Source: Microbacterium aurum
Lineage (GTDB): Bacteria; Actinomycetota; Actinomycetes; Actinomycetales; Microbacteriaceae
DNA: 64,000 nucleotides
Direction: 5' to 3'
Assembly (NCBI RefSeq): GCF_016907815.1
Contig: NZ_JAFBCQ010000001.1
Location: 744,001 to 808,000, forward strand
Notes under the pieces: model-generated
What the model saw: the letters and a program-made list of their open reading frames with translations, nothing else
The model's database searches: none
Told to the model about the DNA's origin: nothing
Shown: positions 1-8,399 of the stretch, piece after piece
Layout of the letters: every line of letters starts with the position of its first letter
How positions within the stretch are numbered: the first letter of the stretch is position 1
Program-made: the position numbers and the translations under genes

Positions 1-1
1 G

Positions 2-952
2 CACTTCCCGCCGGCGGCGAAGACGGCGATGGACGAACTCGTCGGGAACCTGATCGAGGCCTACCGGCAGTCGATCTCGCAGCTGGAGTGGATGACGCCG
101 GCCACGCGCGAGCGCGCGCTGGAGAAGCTCGCCGCCTTCACCCCGAAGGTCGGCTACCCGGTGAAATGGAAGGACTACAGCGCGCTCGAGGTCGACCCTG
201 CCGACCTCATCGGCAACGTCCGTCGCACCAACACCTGGGAGCACGAGCGGCAGCTGGCCAAGCTCGGCCAGCCGATCGACCGCGACGAGTGGTACATGAC
301 CCCGCAGACGGTCAACGCGTACTACAACCCGCTCATGAACGAGATCGTCTTCCCGGCCGCGATCCTCCAGCATCCGTTCTTCGAAGTGGATCGGGATGCC
401 GCGGCCAACTACGGCGGCATCGGCGCGGTCATCGGGCACGAGATCGGCCACGGCTTCGACGACCAGGGGTCGGCGTTCGACGGCACCGGGGCGCTCCACG
501 ACTGGTGGACCGATGAGGACCGCGCCGCCTTCCAGGAGCGCACCGGCGCCCTGATCGCCCAGTACGACGCCCTCGTGCCGCAGGGTCTCGCGCCGGAGCA
601 CCACGTCAACGGCGCGCTCACGATCGGCGAGAACATCGGCGACCTCGGCGGGCTCGGGATCGCCATCAAGGCATATCGCCTGCACCTGGCCGCCACCGGC
701 GCCGAGGGTGACGGTCCCGTGATCGACGGGTTCACCGGCATCCAGCGCCTGCTGCTGAGCTGGGGGCAGATCTGGCAGCAGAAGGGGCGGGATGCCGAGA
801 CGATCCGGCTGCTGACGATCGACCCGCACTCGCCCAACGAGTTCCGCTGCAACCAGATCGTGCGCAACGTCGACGAGTTCTACCGCGCGTTCGACGTCAC
901 CGAGGGCGATGCCCTCTGGCTGGACGAGCAGCAGCGCGTCACCATCTGGTGA
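2..952 (+). CDS. M13 family zinc metallopeptidase (PepO/neprilysin-like), C-terminal part
   Basis: The gene enters from the left edge; the frame is open from base 2, so only the catalytic C-terminal part is visible. It carries the M13 zinc site HEIGH (bases 437-451), the downstream GENIGD motif that supplies the third zinc ligand (about 630-647), and an ordinary M13 end rich in Arg and Asn (FRCNQIVRNVDEFYRAF). Actinobacterial M13 enzymes of this type lack the membrane anchor of neprilysin and cleave small peptides; that role is family knowledge. The stop overlaps the GTG start of the next gene by 4 bases, so the two are probably cotranscribed. Confidence 0.93.
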   Translation, partial: HFPPAAKTAMDELVGNLIEAYRQSISQLEWMTPATRERALEKLAAFTPKVGYPVKWKDYSALEVDPADLIGNVRRTNTWEHERQLAKLGQPIDRDEWYMTPQTVNAYYNPLMNEIVFPAAILQHPFFEVDRDAAANYGGIGAVIGHEIGHGFDDQGSAFDGTGALHDWWTDEDRAAFQERTGALIAQYDALVPQGLAPEHHVNGALTIGENIGDLGGLGIAIKAYRLHLAATGAEGDGPVIDGFTGIQRLLLSWGQIWQQKGRDAETIRLLTIDPHSPNEFRCNQIVRNVDEFYRAFDVTEGDALWLDEQQRVTIW

Positions 953-2052
953 ACGAGCCCGGCCGCACGCGCCGCTCCGGCGCGGAGGAGCCCGAGCGGG
1001 CCGCGACCCGCTCGGGAGGTCGCAGCGCGCGGCGCGGGCAGGCGGCGGGAGAGGCGCGGGCGGATGCCGGGGCGCGGGCGGACGCTGCGACGCGGGCGGA
1101 TGCCGCGGGTCGGGCGCTTGCCGCGGGTCGGGCGGATGCTGCTGCGCGGGCGGATGCCGGGGGTCGGGCGCTCCGCCGTGGCGCGGTGTCGGGGGCTGTT
1201 CCGCCGCGGCGCTCCGCGCTGCGGGCGCGATCGTTCCTCGGGACGCTGAAGGCGCTCGATGCGCTGTCGGCCGCGGGGGCGCAGGTGTCGGTGCGTGTCG
1301 CCGACATCGACAGCGGCGAGGCCGTGCTCGTCGGCGACGACCATCTGACGCTGCCGGTCGCCGGCCTCGGCGTCGTCCCGCTGCTGATCGAGGTGGCGGC
1401 GCAGATCGAGGCGGGCACGCTCGATCCGCTGCAGATCATCGAGCGCACGGCGGTGGATCCGGTGACCGTCGGCGGTCTCTGGCACCAGCTGAAGGCGCCC
1501 GCGCTGCCGGTGAGCGATCTGGCGGTGCTCGCGGCCGCGGCATCCGATGCGACGGCGGCCAACGCGCTGCTCGCACGCGTCGGGCTCGACGCGGTGCGCG
1601 CCCGCGTGGAGCAGATCGGCCTCGTCAAGACGGCGCTGCTCGACGGATTCCGCGATACGCGCGGCCCCGACGACGCGCCGCACGTGGCGCTCGCCTCGAC
1701 CGGCGAGCTCGCGGCGCTGTTCGCCGCGCTCGTGAACGCGCACGTGGTCTCGCCCGCCGTCAGCGCGCAGGTGTCGGAGTGGCTGAGCCTGAACCAGGAC
1801 CTCGCGCTCGTCGGCGCGAGCACGGCCCTCGACCCGTTCGCCCACGACGACGACCGCCACGGGTTGCTGTTCGTGAACAAGACCGGGCGCGCCGACGGCA
1901 TCCGCGCCGAGGCCGGCGTCATCGCCGGACCCCGCGCCGGCGCCGCCTACGCCCTGATCGTCTGCTTCGACGACCTGTCGGTCGCGCACCGGGTGCGTGC
2001 CCACGAGGCGTTCCGCGCTCTGGGCCTCGACCTCATGGAGTACGCGTACTGA
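949..2052 (+). CDS. class A beta-lactamase-like protein lacking the catalytic SxxK; N-terminal hexapeptide repeat
   Basis: 367 residues from GTG, which overlaps the previous stop (GTGA). Residues 1-85 are Arg/Ala/Asp-rich with seven tandem hexapeptides (36-77). From about residue 88 the protein follows the serine beta-lactamase fold. Where the family has SxxK before VPLL, this protein has G139-L-G-V142, so both nucleophile and general base are missing. The SDN element reads S199-D-A201, while KTG survives (311-313). I see no signal peptide. It is therefore probably a non-catalytic fold homologue, perhaps a ligand-binding or structural protein coupled to the upstream peptidase. The fold call is secure; the function is unknown. 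Confidence 0.8.
   Translation: MNEPGRTRRSGAEEPERAATRSGGRSARRGQAAGEARADAGARADAATRADAAGRALAAGRADAAARADAGGRALRRGAVSGAVPPRRSALRARSFLGTLKALDALSAAGAQVSVRVADIDSGEAVLVGDDHLTLPVAGLGVVPLLIEVAAQIEAGTLDPLQIIERTAVDPVTVGGLWHQLKAPALPVSDLAVLAAAASDATAANALLARVGLDAVRARVEQIGLVKTALLDGFRDTRGPDDAPHVALASTGELAALFAALVNAHVVSPAVSAQVSEWLSLNQDLALVGASTALDPFAHDDDRHGLLFVNKTGRADGIRAEAGVIAGPRAGAAYALIVCFDDLSVAHRVRAHEAFRALGLDLMEYAY
1054..1179 (+). repeat. 18-bp in-frame tandem repeat, 7 units
   Basis: Seven 18-base units encode hexapeptides of the form [AGT]-R-A-[DL]-[AR]-x, residues 36-77 of the beta-lactamase-like protein. Most units contain GCGGATGC. The unit length keeps the frame when copies are gained or lost, so this is a candidate variable-number repeat. 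Confidence 0.85.
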
Positions 2053-2066
2053 GGGCGGCAGCCCTC
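2051..2066 (+). terminator. short hairpin at the stop codon
   Basis: GAGGGC-GGCA-GCCCTC forms a 6-bp stem overlapping the stop of the beta-lactamase-like gene. A matching GAGGGC/GCCCTC pair (2160-2179) sits at the end of the convergent purU. There is no U-tract, so terminator activity is only plausible. Confidence 0.4.
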
Positions 2067-2068
2067 AT

Positions 2069-2155
2069 CCGCCCAACCCTTGTCCCTCCGCCGAACCCTC
2101 GTCCCTGCGCGCGCGGGGCGGTGAGGGTTCGGTGGGGAGGTAAGGGTTCGCGAGA
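2069..2155. repeat. direct-plus-inverted short repeat cluster between convergent genes
   Basis: Two tandem 19-mers (2069-2087 and 2088-2106, differing at 2 positions) share the core CC[CG]AACCCT[TC]GTCCCT. They are followed by two inverted copies of the AGGGTT core (around 2122-2131 and 2142-2150). The cluster fills the gap between two convergent genes. Confidence 0.75.
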
Positions 2156-2177
2156 TATCGAGGGCGGGGCCGAGCCC

Positions 2178-3059
<882 letters not shown>

Positions 3060-3090
3060 GGATCGATTCTGCCCGATCCCAGCACGCCGT

Positions 3091-3120
3091 GAGGCCCCCG
3101 CCGACATCGGCGGGGGCCTC
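3091..3120 (-). terminator. hairpin terminator downstream of csbD
   Basis: A perfect 14-bp inverted repeat (GAGGCCCCCGCCGA / TCGGCGGGGGCCTC) with a 2-base centre, 23 bases past the csbD stop and before purU. The stem is very GC-rich and no T-tract follows, as is common in actinobacteria. Confidence 0.7.
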
Positions 3121-3142
3121 ACGGGGGGAGTGCTCAGGGGGC

Positions 3143-3313
3143 TTACGTGAAAGCGTCCTTCACGTTCTCGCCGGCCTTCTTGACGTTGGCCTCGACCTGG
3201 TCGGCCTGGCCCTCCGCCTGAAGGCGCTCGTTGTCGGTGACCTTGCCGGCGGCTTCCTTCGCCTTGCCACCGAGGTCCTGTGCGGTGTTCTTGATCTTGT
3301 CGTCGAATCCCAT
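3143..3313 (-). CDS. CsbD family stress protein
   Basis: 56 residues, small, hydrophilic and helical (MGFDDKIKNTAQDLGGKAKE...), a clear CsbD/UPF0337 member. These abundant soluble proteins are induced by general stress; their molecular role is not settled. The start is chosen at the ATG preceded by a strong ribosome site (AAGGAGA); the longer open frame upstream has no family similarity. It is followed by its own strong hairpin, so it is monocistronic. Confidence 0.9.
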   Translation of the reverse strand: MGFDDKIKNTAQDLGGKAKEAAGKVTDNERLQAEGQADQVEANVKKAGENVKDAFT

Positions 3314-3468
3314 GAAGTCTCCTTTCGGCGGCGACCGGTCGTGCACCGGCCATCTGTCTCCACGGTAGGTCGGAGCCCGGCGCAAACCGATGGGGTTGAC
3401 GGATACCGACTCGTGCCGTAGTCGCGATACGGATGCCGGGACCGCCGGCATCCGGCAGCGTTCTACCG

Positions 3469-3492
3469 CCGTGGTATCTACCACGGTAGAAT
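3469..3492 (+). promoter_or_regulatory. vapBC promoter with palindromic operator
   Basis: A perfect 8-bp palindrome CCGTGGTA-TC-TACCACGG (3469-3486) abuts the -10 hexamer TAGAAT (3487-3492), which ends 6 bases before the vapB ATG. The palindrome sits in the -10/-35 spacer, where an autoregulating VapB would block polymerase; a partial extra copy (TTCTACCG) starts at 3461. The transcript is predicted to be leaderless. Confidence 0.7.
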
Positions 3493-3498
3493 CAGGAC

Positions 3499-3792
3499 AT
3501 GAGCCTCAACATCAAGAATGAGCAGACTCACGCTCTCGTGCGCGAGCTCGCTGCGCTGACGGGGGTGAGCCAGACGAGCGCCGTCGAGGAGGCCGTCCGC
3601 CGCCGCCTCGACGAGCTGCGGAGTTCCGCCGGTGTGCGCCCCGGGAAGTTCCCCCCGGAGGAGCGCGAGCGGCGCCGGAAGGCGGTCGAGCGCATCGTCG
3701 AGCAGCTTCACCGGGAGACGACCCAGGAGCAGCGGGATGCCATGGCGAACGCCGACGACTGGCTCTACGACGAGATGGGGCTGCCGAAGTGA
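3499..3792 (+). CDS. vapB: type II antitoxin, VapB (Rv0623-like)
   Basis: 97 residues. The N-terminal half (MSLNIKNEQTHALVRELAALTG) is the DNA-binding module typical of Rv0623-type VapB antitoxins. The C-terminal half is charged and unstructured-looking, the toxin-wrapping segment. It is expected to neutralise VapC and to repress its own promoter. The GTG of vapC overlaps its stop (GTGA), giving coupled translation. The ATG at 3499 is supported by the -10 hexamer exactly 6 bases upstream. Confidence 0.9.
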   Translation: MSLNIKNEQTHALVRELAALTGVSQTSAVEEAVRRRLDELRSSAGVRPGKFPPEERERRRKAVERIVEQLHRETTQEQRDAMANADDWLYDEMGLPK

Positions 3793-4199
3793 TCGTCGAC
3801 TCGTCGGCGTTGATCGCGATCATCCGCAAGGAACCCGGATACGAGCAGCTCGTGGAGATCCTGCTCGCCGAAGAGGCGATCATGGCGTCCCCCGTCCTCG
3901 TTGAGGCGCGCGTCGTCGTGACGGGGTACCTCGGGCGCGAGGGGCGTCGCGCGCTCGATGGGCTGCTCGCGCGGTTCCACATCGAGATCGTCCCGTTCGA
4001 CGAGGCGCAGGCGGATGCCGCCAGCGACGCGTACCGCGACTTCGGTCGCGGCAGCGGCCATACCGCACGTCTCAACCTCGGCGACACCTACAGCTTCGCG
4101 CTGGCCCACGTGCGGGACGAGCCGTTGCTCTATGCCGGCGACGATTTCACACGCACCGGCATCCGCTCGGCGCTGGAGGAGCTGGACGAGCTCGCGTAA
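3789..4199 (+). CDS. vapC: VapC ribonuclease toxin, PIN domain
   Basis: 136 residues, a complete PIN domain with the acidic metal-binding set in place: D4 (VDSSA), E39 (VLVEARVV), D99 (NLGDTYSFALA) and D118/D119 (YAGDDF). An active Mg2+-dependent RNase cutting specific tRNA or rRNA sites is expected from the family; the target cannot be read from sequence. It is translationally coupled to vapB and convergent with the POT transporter 9 bases downstream. Confidence 0.92.
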   Translation: MIVDSSALIAIIRKEPGYEQLVEILLAEEAIMASPVLVEARVVVTGYLGREGRRALDGLLARFHIEIVPFDEAQADAASDAYRDFGRGSGHTARLNLGDTYSFALAHVRDEPLLYAGDDFTRTGIRSALEELDELA

Positions 4200-4208
4200 C
4201 GCACGCGG

Positions 4209-5696
4209 TCAGCGCACCCCGCGCATGAGCCTCAGCACGGGCTTCACGAACAGCAGCAGCACGACGCCGACCGCGATGGCGATGAGCCCGAGCGACGAGA
4301 AGTAGGGCACCTCGTCACCCGGGTTGTAGAGCGTCGCCAGCTGACCCGAGATCGCCGTGCCGAGCGAGACCGACAGGAAGAACAGCGCCACCATCTGCGT
4401 ATGGAACGCCTCGGGGGCGAGCTTCGTGGCGACCGAGAGCCCCACCGGCGAGAGCAGCAGCTCGGCGACGGTGAAGACGAAAAGGATGCCGACGATCGCG
4501 AGCAGCGGGGTCGAATTTTCGCCGCCGCCGGCGAACGGCAGGAACAGCAGGAATGCCGCCCCCATCACGATCGCCGCGAGGCCGAACTTCACCGGCGTGG
4601 ACGGCTGCCGGCTGCCGAGCTTCGTCCAGATCGCGGCGAAGACACCGGACAGGATGATGATGAAGATCGGGTTGATCGAGTTGACCCACGAGACCGGCAT
4701 CTCCCAGCCGAACAGGTCGCGGTTCAGGCGCTTGTCGGAGTACACCGTGAGCACCGTGAACTGCTGCTGGTACAGCGACCAGAACGCGACCGAGGTGAGG
4801 AACAGCGGCAGGAAGCCCCACACCCGGCTGCGCTCGTCGGAGTCGATGCGACGACTCGAGAGGATGACCGCGAAGTAGGCGATGGCCGCGCCGGTGACGG
4901 CGATGATGACGATGAGCGAGAGGTTGTCGGCGCGGATGACCCCGGTGAGGACCAGCAGGACGATGACGACGACCCCGGCCGCCGCGATGCCGATCATGAG
5001 CGGGTAGCGGCCCCGCGGCAGCGGGTTAGGCACGTGGCGCGCCTCGTCGGGCAGCGCCTTGCGGCCGAACGAGTACTGCAGGAGGCCGAGCGCCATGCCG
5101 ACCGCGGCGAGGCCGAAGCCCCAGTGGAAGCCGAGGCTCGACTGCAGCAGCCCGGTCAGCAGCGGGCCCGCGAACGCCCCGAGGTTGATGCCGAGGTAGA
5201 AGAGCGAGAACCCGGCATCCCGCCGCGCGTCGTCCGGCGCGTACAGCGTGCCGACGACGCTCGTCGCGGTCGCCTTGAGACCGCCGGAGCCGATCGCGAC
5301 GAGCACGAGGCCGACACCGACCCCGAAGAATCCCGGCAGCAGTGCGAGCGCGATGTGGCCGGCCATGATGACGATCGCGCTGAGGAACAGCACGCGTTCC
5401 GCGCCGAGGATGCGGTCGGCGATCCACGCACCGAGGATCGTCGACAGGTACACGGCGCCGCCGTAGGCCCCCACGATGCCGGCGGCGACGCTCTGCTCGA
5501 TCCCCAGCCCGCCCTGCGTGGCGGAGTAGTACAGGTAGATGAGCAGGATGCCCTGCATGCCGTAGAAGCTGAACCGCTCCCACATCTCCACCCCGAAGAC
5601 GTGCGCGAGCGCCCACGGCTGGCCGAAGAAGCGGGTGTCGCGGTCGCCCTGCGCGGGACCGGCGGGCGTGCGGGCCACGGGGCTGCGGGAACTCAC
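4209..5696 (-). CDS. POT/PTR2 family proton-coupled oligopeptide transporter
   Basis: 495 residues, inner-membrane symporter with 12 or more hydrophobic segments. The diagnostic POT signature is in the first helix (EMWERFSFYGM, the ExxERFxYY region), followed by the MFS loop motif GAWIADRILG. It imports di- and tripeptides with protons. The start is the GTG at 5696, fixed by the -10 hexamer TAACGT 6 bases upstream; translation from there gives a hydrophilic tail of about 25 residues, normal for the family. It probably forms a single-gene unit. Confidence 0.92.
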   Translation of the reverse strand: MSSRSPVARTPAGPAQGDRDTRFFGQPWALAHVFGVEMWERFSFYGMQGILLIYLYYSATQGGLGIEQSVAAGIVGAYGGAVYLSTILGAWIADRILGAERVLFLSAIVIMAGHIALALLPGFFGVGVGLVLVAIGSGGLKATATSVVGTLYAPDDARRDAGFSLFYLGINLGAFAGPLLTGLLQSSLGFHWGFGLAAVGMALGLLQYSFGRKALPDEARHVPNPLPRGRYPLMIGIAAAGVVVIVLLVLTGVIRADNLSLIVIIAVTGAAIAYFAVILSSRRIDSDERSRVWGFLPLFLTSVAFWSLYQQQFTVLTVYSDKRLNRDLFGWEMPVSWVNSINPIFIIILSGVFAAIWTKLGSRQPSTPVKFGLAAIVMGAAFLLFLPFAGGGENSTPLLAIVGILFVFTVAELLLSPVGLSVATKLAPEAFHTQMVALFFLSVSLGTAISGQLATLYNPGDEVPYFSSLGLIAIAVGVVLLLFVKPVLRLMRGVR

Positions 5697-5702
5697 GCTC
5701 CG

Positions 5703-5708
5703 ACGTTA
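5703..5708 (-). promoter_or_regulatory. -10 hexamer TAACGT, leaderless start of the POT gene
   Basis: TAACGT followed by exactly 6 bases and the GTG start at 5696. Confidence 0.5.
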
Positions 5709-5811
5709 CTGGTCGCGGGGGTCGCGGCGGCAGTGCCCTGCCCGGTCCCGCCGGACAGCTCCTGCCGGACAGGCCCCCGCCGGAGCGAGGCCGTCCGGCT
5801 CCGCCGGTCGC

Positions 5812-6990
5812 TCAGGCGCGGCGCGCGCCCTCGCCGAGCGACTCCAGCTTCGCCCACGCGATGTCGGGGTGGATGCGCCCGCCCAGGCCGCAGTCGGTCG
5901 AGGCGATGACGCGGTCGGCACCTACGATGTCGGTGAACCGGCGGATGCGCTGCGCGACGAGTTCGGGGTGCTCGACGACGTTCGTCGCGTGGCTGACGAC
6001 GCCCGGCACGAGCACGAGGTCGTCCGGCACCGCGGCATCCGCCCACGCGGCGAACTCGTGCTCGTGGCGGACGTTGCCCGCCTCGAACGAGATCGACCCG
6101 ACGTTCGCCTGCAGCACGACGGGCAGGATGTCCTTCAGCTCGACGTCGGTCGTGTGCGGACCGTGCCACGAGCCCCAGCACAGGTGCAGGCGCACCTGCT
6201 CCTTGGGGAGCCCCGCGATCGCGTGGTTGATCGCGTCGATGCGGATCTTCGTGAACGCCTGGTAGTCGGCGATCGCGGGCTCCGGGCTGATCTGGTCGAA
6301 GTTCTCCGCGAGCGACGGGTCGTCGAGCTGCAGGATGAGGCCCGCGTCGACGATCGCGCGGTACTCCTCGCGGAGGGCGTCGGCCCACGCGAAGATGTGC
6401 TCCTCATCGGTCGCGTAGAACTCGTTGCGCACGCGCGCGGCCGATCCGGGAGCGATCGCGGTGAGGAAGCCCTGCTCGCCGGGACGCAGGGCGGCGGTCA
6501 GGTGGCGGATGTCGGAGGCCACGGCATCCTGACCCCGGTACGAGAGCGGTCCGGTCGTCGTCGGGAAGGCGGTGGCGCCCCGGCCGGTCTCGACGGCCTC
6601 GGCGTAGACGGCGGGGAACAGCTGCCGGTCGCGGCGGTCGAGGAAGCTCGTGAGGCGGATGTTCCCCGGCTCGGAGCGGACGGGCGGCTCGTTGAACGCG
6701 TTGACGTCGGTCAGCGACAGGCCGCTCACGCGCTGGAACGAGTACGACCACCACGCGCCGTAGTCGACCGCGCCGGTCATGGCCTTGCCGAACTCCCCGT
6801 CGCCGACGAGCGTGATCCCCGCCGCGCGCTGGCGCTCGACGACGTCGGCGACGGCCTGCGCCGTCAGCGTCTCGAACTCGGGCGTCGACTGCAGCGTGAA
6901 GCCGTCGTCGGCGAAGGTGCGGGCGGCGTTGGCATCGAGCAGCGCGGCGGTGCGGGGCAGGCTTCCGGCGGTCGTGGTGGCAACGGACAT
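5812..6990 (-). CDS. cobalamin-independent methionine synthase II family (MetE C-terminal-like) protein
   Basis: 392 residues, the length of single-domain MetE-like barrels rather than full MetE (about 750). Zinc-type ligands of the MetE C-terminal domain are visible: H269 and C271 in HLCWG, E303 in SFEAGN and C367 in STDCGLGG. Members of this group transfer alkyl groups to or from thiols (methionine synthesis, or epoxyalkane:coenzyme M transfer); the real substrate cannot be told here. A strong ribosome site (AGGAGGAGAC) precedes the ATG. No metF or sulfur gene is adjacent. Confidence 0.85.
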   Translation of the reverse strand: MSVATTTAGSLPRTAALLDANAARTFADDGFTLQSTPEFETLTAQAVADVVERQRAAGITLVGDGEFGKAMTGAVDYGAWWSYSFQRVSGLSLTDVNAFNEPPVRSEPGNIRLTSFLDRRDRQLFPAVYAEAVETGRGATAFPTTTGPLSYRGQDAVASDIRHLTAALRPGEQGFLTAIAPGSAARVRNEFYATDEEHIFAWADALREEYRAIVDAGLILQLDDPSLAENFDQISPEPAIADYQAFTKIRIDAINHAIAGLPKEQVRLHLCWGSWHGPHTTDVELKDILPVVLQANVGSISFEAGNVRHEHEFAAWADAAVPDDLVLVPGVVSHATNVVEHPELVAQRIRRFTDIVGADRVIASTDCGLGGRIHPDIAWAKLESLGEGARRA

Positions 6991-7194
6991 GGGTCTCCTC
7001 CTGAGGGACGGTGCCCGGCGTGCGGGCGAGTGTCAGAAGGCTCTTGCAGCGGCGTCGGGCGCAGGCTGCTCAAGGCGGAGGCTTCCGGTTTTCGAGCCGT
7101 GCCCAGGATACGGCTGCCGGCCGGGGTCGTGCGGACGTGTGACGCCGGGTGACGCCGATGCCGCCGGATGCTGCCGCCGTGGCGCCGGCGCGGC

Positions 7195-7579
7195 TCAGTG
7201 CTCGTCCGGCAGGGCCGGGTGCGACTCGGCGGCCGGGCGCTGCGGGATGAACGCCGCGACGATGAGCGCGACGACGGCGGCGGCCAGTCCCAGGGTGAAG
7301 GAGAGCTGGAACGCGGATGCCGTGGGCACCTGCATCCCGTCCTGCACGGTCGACAGGCTCGCAAGCACGGCGCCGACGACGGCGGCGGCGATGCTCGTGC
7401 CGAGCGAGCGGAACAGGGCGTTCAGCCCGTTCGAGGCGCCACCCCGCGGGCGGAGGGAGTTCGAGCAGCTGCAGGTACGACACGTTCGAGGAGAACAGCG
7501 ACCCCATCGCGACCGACGCGAGGTTCGTGAGGAGGCCCGCGATCGCGAGCACGGCGACGATCGCGCCCTGCGGGGGCAT
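7195..7579 (-). pseudogene. remnant of a DHA2-type MFS drug exporter, C-terminal end, frameshifted
   Basis: Two frames together give the end of an EmrB/QacA-type transporter: one encodes GLLTNLASVAMGSLFSSN, and after a one-base slip near 7443-7456 (a G/C run) the other gives GGASNGLNALFRSLGTSIA to the stop at 7195. The first three quarters of the usual 450-500 residues are absent; the segment abuts the divergent GNAT gene. It is a decayed gene, not an active transporter. Confidence 0.75.
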
Positions 7580-7651
7580 CCGGGTGAGGCGTCTGCGTGC
7601 GTCGTCGCCGGTGAGCCCATCGGTGCCACCGGGCGCCGGCGCCGCCGGGCG

Positions 7652-7657
7652 TAAGGT
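7652..7657 (+). promoter_or_regulatory. -10 hexamer TAAGGT, leaderless start of the GNAT gene
   Basis: TAAGGT ends 6 bases before the ATG at 7664. Confidence 0.5.
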
Positions 7658-7663
7658 GCTGGC

Positions 7664-8374
7664 ATGGACGACGCGCCCGATGCTCCCGAGGTCACGATCC
7701 GCGCGCTGGAGACGGTCGAGGAGGTCTTCGCGGCATCCGCGGTGCTGAGCGAGGTGTGGGGCGGGGATCGCACCGGCATGCCGCCCAACCTGCTGCGCGC
7801 GCTGGCGCACTCGGGCAACTACGCCGTCGGGCTGTACGACGGGGAGCGGATGGTCGGGGCATCCGTCGCGTTCTTCGCGGCGCCCGCCCAGCGCTCGATG
7901 CACAGCCACATCACGGGCGTGCTGGCGGGGTATCGGTCGCTCGGGCTCGGCCGGCTGCTGAAGCAGCACCAGCGCGACTGGGCCTTCGCCCACGGTGTCG
8001 GTCACATCACGTGGACCTTCGACCCGCTCGTCGCGCGCAACGCCCACTTCAACCTGCGGGTGCTCGGCGCGCGCATCACCGAGTACCTCGTCGACCACTA
8101 CGGCGCGATGGACGACGGCGTGAACCGCGGCGACGAGTCCGACCGGCTGATGGTCTCGTGGGCGCTGGCCGCCCCGGCATCCGCCCCGCGCGAGGAGGAC
8201 GTCGTGACCTCGGTGCCCGTGCCGCACGACATCGAGGCGGTGCGCCGCGACGACCCGGCCGAGGCGCTGGAGTGGCGCTACCGCGTGCGCGACGCCTTCG
8301 GCGGACTGCTGCAGGACGGGTTCGTCGTGATCGGCTTCGACGACGAGCGCGGGTACCTGTTCGGGCGCGGCTGA
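7664..8374 (+). CDS. GNAT family N-acetyltransferase (COG3375-like)
   Basis: 236 residues. The acetyl-CoA loop is recognisable (HITGVLAGYRSLGLGRLLKQHQRDW, about residues 84-108, V-x-x-x-x-R-x-x-G-x-G/A type), followed by TWTFDPLVARNAHFNLRVLGA, a segment characteristic of the COG3375 group. These acetyltransferases often lie near enolase-superfamily N-acylamino-acid racemases, and one such enzyme lies 1.9 kb downstream on the same strand. Acylation of an amino acid is therefore a reasonable guess, no more. Confidence 0.85.
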   Translation: MDDAPDAPEVTIRALETVEEVFAASAVLSEVWGGDRTGMPPNLLRALAHSGNYAVGLYDGERMVGASVAFFAAPAQRSMHSHITGVLAGYRSLGLGRLLKQHQRDWAFAHGVGHITWTFDPLVARNAHFNLRVLGARITEYLVDHYGAMDDGVNRGDESDRLMVSWALAAPASAPREEDVVTSVPVPHDIEAVRRDDPAEALEWRYRVRDAFGGLLQDGFVVIGFDDERGYLFGRG

Positions 8375-8387
8375 CGCGGCAGCGCCC

Positions 8388-8393
8388 TACGCT
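8388..8393 (+). promoter_or_regulatory. -10 hexamer TACGCT, leaderless start of the cyclase gene
   Basis: TACGCT ends 6 bases before the GTG at 8400. Confidence 0.5.
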
Positions 8394-8399
8394 GAGCGG

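Noticed and set aside
4401..5909. 502-codon open frame on the + strand opposite the POT transporter
   Set aside because: Antisense shadow in GC-rich DNA: composition Arg/Glu/Asp-rich with no family sequence, while the - strand frame is a clear transporter.
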